Made by a program: the position numbers and the translations under genes. From Ascarosepion bandense (lineage: Eukaryota > Mollusca > Cephalopoda > Sepiida > Sepiidae): a stretch of 64,000 nucleotides of DNA. Positions 54,901-64,000 of the stretch are shown here, piece after piece. The stretch lies in assembly GCA_037127315.1 (NCBI GenBank), contig JBBBDQ010001287.1, positions 4,914,501 through 4,978,500 of the forward strand. Reading direction: 5' to 3'. The stretch's first letter is position 1. Every line of letters starts with the position of its first letter. Under the pieces are notes generated by a model, which was not told the DNA's origin, ran no database searches, and was given only the letters and a program-made list of their open reading frames with translations.

Positions 54901-57900
54901 CACAGAGGAACATTACTTCACTTCAGGCATTTGATGTAGGACTTTCTAGAGTCTTCAAGCAGCCACCCTCTATACCCAAAGCAACATTACTTCTTCGAGG
55001 CATTTGGTCAGGATCACAGAGTCTTCAAGCAGCCACTCTGTGCCCAGAGGGAACATTACTTCTTCCAGAGCATTTGATGTAGGTCTTTCTAGAGAGTCTT
55101 CCAAGCAGCCACTCTCTATACCCAGAGGAACATTACTTCTTCCAAGAGGCATTTGATGTAGGTCTTTTTAGAGTCTTTAAGCAGCCACCCTCTATGCAGA
55201 GGAACATTACTTCTTCTGGACATTTGATGTGAGGACTTTCTGGGAATTTAAAGCAGCCACCCACTCCCTACCCAAAGCAACATTACTTCTTCCAGGCATT
55301 TGATGTGATCTTCTAGGAGAGTCTTCAAGCAGCCACACTCTGTGTACCCAGAGGAACATTACTTCTTCAAGGCATTTGATGTAGGTTTTTAAGAGTCTTC
55401 AGCAGCCACACTGCTTTCCCAGAGAGTCATTACTTCTTTCAGCTGGACACTGGTGATCTTTCTAGAGTCTTCAAGCAGCCACACTCTTCACTTCAGTTTT
55501 TATTACTTCTTCAAGGCATTTGATGTGGGTCTTTCTAGAGTCTTCAAGCAGCCACTCTATACCCAGAGGAACATTACTTCTTCAAGGCATTTGATGCCAG
55601 GTCTTTTCTAGAGTCTTCCAAGCAGCCACACTCTCTGGGCAGAGGAACATTACTTCTTCAAGGCATTTGATGTAGATCTTTCTAGAGTCTTCAAGCAGCC
55701 ACCCTCTATACCCAGAGGAACATTACTTCTTCCAAAATGACTGATGTCTGGTCTTTCTAGAAAGTCTTCAAGCAGCCACCTCTGTACCCAGAGGAACATT
55801 ACTTCTTCAAGGCATTTGATGTAGGTCTTTCTAGAGTCTTCAAGCAGCCACACTCTGTACCCAGAGGAACATTACTTCTTCAAGGCATTTGATGTAGGTC
55901 TTTCTAGAGTCTTCAAGCAGCCACTCTGTGTACCCAGAAGACATTACTTCTTCAAGGCATTTGATGTAGGACTTTCTAGAGTCTAGCTTAGCCACCCTCT
56001 ATACCCAAAGCAACATTACTTCTTCAAGGCATTTGATGTAGGTCTTTCTAGGTCTTCCAAGCAGCCACCCTCTATACCCAGAGGAACATTGCTTCTTCAA
56101 GGCATGGGATGTGATTCTTTCTGAGGTGCTAGAGCAGCCACACTCCATTGCCCAGAGGAACATTACTTCTTCAAGGCATTTGATGTAGGTCTTTCTAGAG
56201 TCTTCCATGAGACAGCCACATATTTTGAAAGACATTACTTCTTCTGGGGCATTTGATGAGTGCTTTCTAAGAATCTTCTTCCAAGCAGCCACACTCTGTG
56301 CAGAGGAACATTTACTTCTTCAAGGCATTTGATGTAGGACTTTCTAAGTCTTCAAGCAGCCACTTACCTATACCCAAAAACAACATTACTTCTTCCAAGA
56401 AGGCATTTCATGTAGGTCTTTCTAGAGTCTTCAAGCAGCCACCCTCTATACCCAGAGAACATTACTTCTTCAAGGCATTTGATGTAGGTCTTTCTAGGTC
56501 TTCAAGCAGCCACACTGTACCCAGAGGAACATTACTTCTTCAGGCATTTGATAGAGTCTTTCTGGTCACTAAGCAGCCACCTCTGTACAGAAGGAACATT
56601 GCTTCTTCAAGGCATTTTGATGTAGGTCTTTCTAGAGTCTTCAAACATGCCTCTGTACCCAGAGGAACATTACTTCTTCAAGGCATTTGATGTAGGTCTT
56701 TCTAGAGTCTTCAAGCAGCCACACTCTGTACCCAGAGGAACATTACTTCTTCAAGGCATTTTGTTAGGTCTTTCTAAGTCTTCAAGCAACCACACTCTGT
56801 ACCCAGAGGAACATTGCTTCTTCAAGGCATTTGATGTAGGACTTTCTAGAGTCTTCAAGCAGCCACCCTCTATACCCAAAGCAACATTGCTTCTTCAAGG
56901 CATTTGATGTAGGTCTTTCTAGAGTCTTCAAGCAACCACCCTCTATACCCAGAAGGAACATTACTTCTTCAAGGCATTTGATGTGGGTCTTTCTAGAGTC
57001 TTCAAGCAGCCACCTCTGTGCCCAGAGGAACATTACTTCTTCAAGGCATTTGATGTAGGTCTTTCTAGAGTCTTCAAGCAGCCACACTCTGTGTACCCAG
57101 AGGAACATTGCTTCTTCGAGGCATTTTGATGTAGGTCTTTCTAGAGTCTTCAAGCAGCCACACTCTGTACCCAGAAGGAACATTACTTCTTCAAGGCATT
57201 TGATGTAGGACTTTCTAGAGTCTTCAAGCAGCCACCCTCTATACCCAAAGCAACATTACTTCTTCAAGGCATTTGATGTAGGTCTTTCTAGAGTCTTCAA
57301 GCAGCCACCCTCTATACCCAGAGGAACATTACTTCTTCAAGGCATTTGATGTGGAGGTCTTTCTAGAGTCTTAGCTTGACCCACCTGTGCACCAGAGAAC
57401 ATTACTTCTTCAAGGCATTTGATGTAGGTCTTTCTAGAGTCTTCAAGCAGCCACACTCTGTACCCAGAGGAACATTACTTCTTCAAGGCATTTGATGTAG
57501 GTCTTTCTAGATTCTTCAAACAGCCACACTCTGTACCCAGAGGAACATTTCCTTTCTTCAAAATGACTTGATGTGAGACTTTCTAGAGTCTTCAAGCAGC
57601 CACCCTCTATACCCAAAGCAACATTACTTCTTCAAGGCATTTGATGTAGGTTTTTCTAGAGTCTTCAAGCAGCCACCTCTGTACCCAGAGGAACATTACT
57701 TCTTCAAGGCATTTGATGTAGGTCTTTCTAAGTCTTCAAGCAGCCACACTCTGTACCAGAGGAACATTACTTCTTCAAGGCATTTGATGTAGGTCTTTTT
57801 AGAGTCTTCAAGCAGCCACTCTGTACCCAGAGGAACATTACTTCTTCAAGGCATTTGATGTAGGTCTTTCTAGAGTCTTCAAGCAACCACCTCTGTGCCA

Positions 57901-60900
57901 GAGGAACATTACTTCTTCAAGGCATTTGATGTGAGTCTTTCTAGAGTCTTCAAGCAGCCACACTCTGTACCCAGAGGAACATTACTTCTTCCAAGGCATT
58001 TGATGTAGGTCTTTCTAGAGTCTTCAAGCAGCCACACTCTGTACCCAGAGGAACATTGCTTCTTCAAGGCATTTGATGTAGGTCTTTTTAGAGTCTTCAA
58101 GCAGCCACACTCTGTACCCAGAGGAACATTACTTCTTCAGAGCATTTCGATGTAGGTCTTTCTAAGTCTTCAAAGCAGCCCTCTGTGCCAGAGGACATTA
58201 CTTCTTCAAGGCATTTGATGTAGGTCTTTCTAGAGTCTTCAAGCAGCCACCCTCTATACCCAGAGGAACATTACTTCTTCAAGGCATTTGATGTGGGTCT
58301 TTCTAGAGAGGTCTTCAAGCAGCCACACTCTGTACCCAGAGGAACATTACTTCTTCAGGCATTTGATGTAGAATGCTTTCTAGAGTCTTCCAAGCAGCCA
58401 CTCTGTACCCAGAGGAACATTACTTCTTCAGAGCATTTGATGTAGGTCTTTCTAAGAGTCTTCAAGCAGCCACGCTCTGTACCCAGAGGAACATTGCTTC
58501 TTCCAAGGCATTTGATGGGGTCTTTCTAGAACACTTCAAAAGCAGCCACACTCTGTGCCAGAGGAACATTGCTTACTAGAGGCATTTGATGTAGGACTTT
58601 CTAGAGTCTTTGACAGCCACCCTCTATACCCAAAGCAACATTACTTCTTCAAGGCATTTGATGTAGGTCTTTCCTAGAGTCTTCAAGCAGCCACCCTCTA
58701 TACCCAGAGGAACATTACTTCTTCAAGGCATTTGATGTAGGTCTTTCTAGAGTCTTCAGCTTGGCCATGTACCCAGAGGAACATTGCTTCTTCAAGGCAT
58801 TTGATGTAGGTCTTTTAAGTCTTCGAGCAGCCACACTCAACACCCAGAGGACATTACTTCTTCAAGGCATTTGATGTAGGTCTTTCTAAGTCTTCAAGCG
58901 GCTTCACACTCTGTACCCAGAGGAACATTACTTCTTCAAGGCATTTGATGTGGGACTTTCTAGAGTCTTCAAGCAGCCACCCTCTATACCCAAAGCAACA
59001 TTACTTCTTCAAGGCATTTGATGTAGGTCTTTCTAGAGTCTTCCAGCAGCCACTCTGTACCCAGAGGAACATTACTTCTTCAAGGCATTTGATGTAGTCT
59101 TTCTAGAGTCTTCAAGCAGCCACTCTTAGCCCTTGAAGACATTACTTCTTCAAGGCATTTGATGTAGGTCTTTCTAAGTCTTCCAAGCAGCCACACTCTG
59201 TACCCAGAGGAACATTACTTCTTCAAGGCATTTGAAATTCTTAGTCTTTCTAGAGTCTTCAAGCAGACACACTCTGTACCCAGAGGAACATTACTTCTTC
59301 AAGGCATTTGATGTAGGTCTTTCTAGAGTCTTCAAGCTTGTACCTCTCTGTGCCAGAGGAACATTACTTCTTCAAGGCATTTGATGTAGGTCTTTCTAGA
59401 GTCTTCCAAGCAGCCACACTCATGCCCAGAAGGAACATTACTTCTTCAAGGCATTTGATGTAGGTCTTTTCTAAGTCTTCCAAGCAGCCACACTCTGTAC
59501 AGAGGAACATTACTTCTTCAAGGCATTTGATGTAGGTCTTTCTAGAGTCTTCAAGCAGCCACACTCTGTGCCCAGAGACATTACTTCTTCAAGGCATTTT
59601 GATGTGGGTCTTTCTAGGTCTTCAAGCAGCCACCTCTGTACCCAGAGGAACATTACTTCAAGGCATTTGATCATAGGTCTTTTTAGAGTCTTCAAGCAGC
59701 CACACTCTGTACCCAGAAGGAACATTGCTTCTTCACGGCATTTGATGTGGGACTTTCCCTGGAGGTCTTCAAGCAGCCACCCTCTATACCCAAAGCAACA
59801 TTACTTCTTCAAGGCATTTTGATGTAGGTCTTTCTAGAGTCTTCAAGCAGCCACACTCTGTGCCCAGAGGAACATTACTTCTTCAAGGCATTTGATGTAG
59901 GTCTTTCTAGAGGTCTTCCAAGCAGCCACACTCTGTACCCAGAGGAACATTACTTCTTCAAGGCATTTGATGTAGGTCTTTCTAGAGTCTTCAAGCAGCC
60001 ACACTCTGTACCCAGAAGGAACATTACTTCTTCAAGGCATTTGATGTAGGTCTTTCTAGGAAGTCTTCAAGCAGCCACACTCTGTACCCAGAGGAACATT
60101 TACTTCTTCAAGGCATTTGATGTAGGTCTTTTCCTAGAGTCTTCAAGCAGCCACACTCGCACCCAGAGGAACATTACTTTCTTCAAGGCATTTGATGTAG
60201 GTCTTTCTAGAGTCTTACAAAGCAGCCTGCCTCTGTGCAGAGGAACATTACTTCTTCAAGGCATTTGATGTAGGTCTTTTTAGAGTCTTCCAAGCAGCCA
60301 CCTTCTATGCCAGAGGAACATTACTTCTTCAAGGCATTTGATGTAGGACTTTCTAGAGTCTTCAAGCAGCCACCCTCTATACCCAAAGCAACATTACTTC
60401 TTCAAGGCATTTTGATGTGGTCCTTTCTAGAGTCAACTGGCCAGCCACACTCTGTACCCAGAGAACATTCACTTCTTCAAGGCATTTGATGTAGGTCTTT
60501 CCTGGGAAGTCTTCAAGCAGCCACCTCTGTGCCCAGAGGAACATTACTTCTTCAAGGCATTTGATGTAGGTCTTTCTAGAGTCTTCAAGCAGCCACTCTG
60601 TACCAGAGGAACATTGCTTCTTCAAGGCATTTGATGAGTCTTTCTAAGTCTTCAAGCAGCCACCTCTGTGTACCCGGAGGAACATTACTAACTTCAAGGC
60701 ATTTGATGTAGGTCTTTCTAGAGTCTTCAAGCAGCCACACTCTGTACCCAGAGGAACATTACTTCTTCAAGGCATTTGATGTAGGTCTTTTTAGAGTCTT
60801 CAAGCGGCTTAGCCACCTTCTACTTCTACCCAGAGGAACATTACTTCTTCAAGGCATTTGATGTAGGACTTTCCTAGAGTCTTCAAGCAGCCACCCTCTA

Positions 60901-61989
60901 TACCCAAAGCAACATTACTTCTTCAAGGCATTTGATGTAGGTCTTTCTAGAGTCTTCAAGCAGCCACACTCTGTACCCAGAGGAACATTACTTCTTCAAG
61001 GCATTTGATGTAGGTCTTTCTAGAGTCTTCAAGCAGCCACACTCTGTACCCAGAAGGAACATTACTTCTTCAAGGCATTTTGATGTAGGTCTTTCTAAGT
61101 CTTCAAGCAGCCACACTCTGTACCCAGAGGAACATTACTTCTTCAAGGCATTTGATGTAGGTCTTTCTAGAGTCTTCAAGCAGCCACATACATGCCCAGA
61201 GGAACATTACTTCTTCAAGGCATTTTGATGTAGGTCTTTCTAGAGTCTTCCAAGCAGCCACACTCTGTACCCAGAGGAACATTACTTCTTCAAGGCATTT
61301 GATGTAGGTCTTTCTAGAGTCTTCCAAGCAGCCACACTCTGTACCCAGAGGAACATTACTTCTTCAAGGCATTTGATGTAGGTCTTTTTAAGTCTTCATG
61401 CAGCCTTCTATACCCAGAGGAACATTACTTCTTCAAGGCATTTGATGTAGGACTTTCTAAGTCTTCAAGCAGCCACCCTCTATACCCAAAACAACATTAC
61501 TTCTTCAAGGCATTTGATGTAGGTCTTTCTAGAGAGTCTTCAAGCAGCCACACTCTGTGTACCCAGAGGAACATTACTTCTTCAAGGCATTTGATGTAGG
61601 TCTTTCTAGAGTCTTCAAGCAGCCACACTCTGTGCCAAGAAGACATTACTTCTTCAAGGCATTTGATGTGGGGTCTTTCTAGAGACTTCAAGCAGCCACA
61701 CTCTGTACCCAGAGAACATTACTTCTTCAAGGCATTTGATGTAGGTCTTTCTAGAGTCTTCAAGCAGCCACACTCTGTACCCAGAGAGGAACATTACTTC
61801 TTCAAGGCATTTGATGTAGGTCTTTCTAAGTCTTCAAGCAGCCACACTCTGTACCCAGAGGAACATTACTTCTTCAAGGCATTTTGATGTAGGTCTTTCC
61901 TAGAGTCTTCAAGCAGCCACCCTCTGCTCTACCCCAAAGCAACATTACTTCTTCAAGGCATTTTGATGTAGGTCTTTTAGAGTCTTCAA

Positions 61990-62900
61990 AGCAGCCACAC
62001 TCTGTACCCAGAGGAACATTACTTCTTCAAGGCATTTGATGTAGGTCTTTCTAGAGGCTTCAAGCAGCCACCCTCTATACCCAAAGCAACATTACTTCTT
62101 CAAGGCATTTGATGTAGGTCTTTCTAGAGTCTTCAAGCAGCCACACTCTGTACCCAGAGGAACATTACTTCTTCAAGGCATTTGATGTAGGTCTTTCTAG
62201 AGTCTTCAAGCAGCCACCCTCTATACCCAAAGCAACATTACTTCTTCAAGGCATTTGATGTAGGTCTTTCTAGAGTCTTCAAGCAGCCACACTCTGTACC
62301 CAGAGGAACATTACTTCTTCAAGGCATTTGATGTAGGTCTTTCTAGAGTCTTCAAGCAGCCACCCTCTATACCCAAAGCAACATTACTTCCTCAAGGCAT
62401 TTGATGTAGGTCTTTCTAGAGTCTTCAAGCAGCCACACTCTGTACCCAGAGGAACATTACTTCTTCAAGGCATTTGATGTAGGACTTTCTAAGAGTCTTC
62501 AAGCAGCCACCCTCTATACCCAAAGCAACATTACTTCTTCAAGGCATTTGATGTAGGTCTTTCTAGTGTCTTCAAGCAGCCACACTCTGTACCCAGAGGA
62601 ACATTACTTCTTCAAGGCATTTGATGTCGGTCTTTCTAGAGTCTTCAAGCAGCCACCCTCTATACCCAAAGCAACATTACTTCTTCAAGGCATTTGATGT
62701 AGGTCTTTCTAGAGTCTTCAAGCAGCCACACTCTGTACCCAGAGGAACATTACTTCTTCAAGGCATTTGATGTAGGTCTTTCTAGAGTCTTCAAGCAGCC
62801 ACCCTCTATACCCAAAGCAACATTACTTCCTCAAGGCATTTGATGTAGGTCTTTCTAGAGTCTTCAAGCAGCCACACTCTATACCCAGAGGAACATTACT
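61990..62900. repeat. Dimeric higher-order repeat (146 bp)
   Basis: Type A and type B-like monomers alternate strictly. CCCAAAGC occurs at 62080, 62226, 62372, 62519, 62665 and 62811: intervals of 146, 146, 147, 146 and 146 bp. Copies are nearly identical, indicating recent local amplification. Confidence 0.9.
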
Positions 62901-64000
62901 TCTTCAAGGCATTTGATGTAGGTCTTTTTAGAGTCTTCAAGCAGCCACACTCTGTACCCAGAGGAACATTACTTCTTCAAGGCATTTGATGTAGGTCTTT
63001 CTAGAGTCTTCAAGCAGCCACTCTCTATACCCAGAGGAACATTACTTCTTCCAGGCATTTGATGTAGGTCTTTTAGAGTCTTCCAAGCAGCCACACTCTG
63101 TGCCAAGAGGAACATTACTTCTTCAAGGCATTTTGATGTAGGACTTTCTAGAGTCTTCAAGCAGCCACCCTCTATACCCAGAGGAACATGCTTTAACTTC
63201 AAGGCATTTGATGTAGGACTTTCTAGAGTCTTCAAGCAGCCATCCTCTATGCCCAAACCAAATTACTTCTCAAGGCATTTGATGTAGGTCTTTCTAGAGT
63301 CTTCAAGCAGCCACACTCTGTACCCAGAGGAACATTACTTAACCAAGGCATTTTGATGTAGGTCTTTCTAGAGTCTTCAAGCAGCCACTCTGTACCCAGA
63401 GGAACATTACTTCTTCAAGGCATTTGATGTAGGTCTTTCTAGAGTCTTCAAGCAGCCACACTCTGTGCAGAGGGAACATTACTTCTTCAAGGCATTTTGA
63501 TGTAGGTCTTTTTAGAGTCTTCAAGCAGCCACCCTCTATATACCCAGAAGGAACATTACTTCTTGCAAGGCATTTGATGTAGGACTTTCTAGAGTTTTCA
63601 AGCAGCCACCCTCTATACCCAAAGCAACATTACTTCTTCAAGGCATTTGATGTAGGTCTTTCTAGAGTCTTCAAGCAGCCACACTCTGTACCCAGAGGAA
63701 CATTACTTCTTCAAGGCATTTGATGTAGGTCTTTCTAGAGTCTTCAAGCAGCCACACTCTGTACCCAGAGGAACATTACTTCTTCAAGGCATTTGATGTA
63801 GGTCTTTTAGAGTCTTCCAAGCAGCCACTCTGTACCCAGAGGAACATTACTTCTTCAAGGCATTTGATGTAGGTCTTTCTAGAGTCTTCTAGCTTAGCCA
63901 CTCTCTATACCCAGAGAACATTACTTCTTCAAGGCATTTGATGTAGGTCTTTTTAAGATCTTCAACCAGCCACCCTCTATACCCAGAGAGGAACATTACT

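Larger units (their letters stand above)
29011..64000. repeat. Satellite array, 73-bp monomer, derived from mariner transposase
   Basis: Head-to-tail monomers of 73 bp fill about 35 kb (roughly 480 copies) and run off the window. A typical monomer is 54074-54146. It has a near-constant block (AACATTACTTCTTCAAGGC then ATTTGATGTA) and two variable blocks. Type A: GGTCTTTCTAGAG with CACTCTGTACCCAGAGG. Type B: GGACTTTCTAGAG with CCCTCTATACCCAAAGC. Type C: GGTCTTTTTAGAG with CCCTCTATACCCAGAGG. On the minus strand the monomer reads YIKCLEEVMFLWVQSVAA, then stop, RL, the same residues found next to the mariner QQD box at 29,011. All three minus-strand frames are closed in the consensus and 73 is not a multiple of three, so it is not coding. 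It may be heterochromatic or centromeric; the sequence does not say which. Confidence 0.97.

Noticed and set aside
29011..64000. CRISPR-like regular repeats
   Set aside because: Period is regular, but there are no unique spacers: the whole 73-bp unit is repeated, in an animal-type genome context with no cas genes. It is satellite DNA.
29011..64000. A repeat-protein gene encoded by the array
   Set aside because: 73 bp is not a multiple of three, all consensus frames contain stops, and open frames arise only at indels.
1..64000. A host gene or exon
   Set aside because: Every recognisable protein similarity in the window belongs to a LINE or a mariner transposase; no conserved host domain or convincing spliced exon was seen by eye, though small exons cannot be excluded without transcripts.

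Overview
The window is repeat-dominated animal nuclear DNA in which I can support no host protein-coding gene. The mix of elements points to a mollusc, most likely a cephalopod such as an octopus: tRNA-derived SINEs with an Arg-tRNA-like head, decayed RTE-type and CR1/Jockey-type LINEs, very many (TA)n and (CA)n tracts, and dense nested insertions. That assignment is inferred from element types and is not proven.

Positions 1-28,578 are a graveyard of nested transposable elements. The main families are: (1) a tRNA-derived SINE of about 300 bp, with eight or nine copies or fragments; (2) 'LINE A', an RTE-like LINE with a reverse transcriptase domain and an (AAG)n tail, in several truncated, frameshifted copies; (3) 'LINE B', a CR1/Jockey-group LINE known here mainly from its C-terminus and 3' UTR, ending in T/A-rich or (TA)n tails; (4) 'LINE C', one 5'-truncated, GC-richer LINE at 14.35-16.2 kb with a CCHC zinc knuckle; (5) 'element X', an unclassified element of about 710-840 bp in four copies, carrying microsatellites at fixed internal places; (6) a MITE-like inverted-repeat element, a possible solo LTR and a tRNA-like sequence. 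One small GC-richer island near 25.4-25.55 kb has clustered YY1, ETS and CCAAT motifs and could be a TATA-less promoter.

Positions 28,690-29,083 hold the C-terminal remnant of a mariner-type transposase on the minus strand, inactivated by stops, a frameshift and loss of the visible catalytic aspartates. It runs directly into a satellite array filling 29,011-64,000 (about 35 kb, roughly 480 monomers of 73 bp). The monomer is a piece of that transposase gene: read on the minus strand it encodes YIKCLEEVMFLWVQSVAA, the segment just before the catalytic QQD motif. The satellite was therefore apparently born by tandem amplification of 73 bp of transposase coding sequence, and its founder junction is visible at 29,011.

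The array has several monomer types and higher-order repeats: 219-bp trimers at the left edge, a unit of about 1.17 kb (16 monomers) at 31-36 kb and again near 40.4 and 47.9 kb, and a 146-bp dimer near 62-62.9 kb. Its middle (about 38.5-49.9 kb) is full of small indels that may be real decay or long-read consensus error. Open frames inside the array are by-products of indels and are not annotated as genes.
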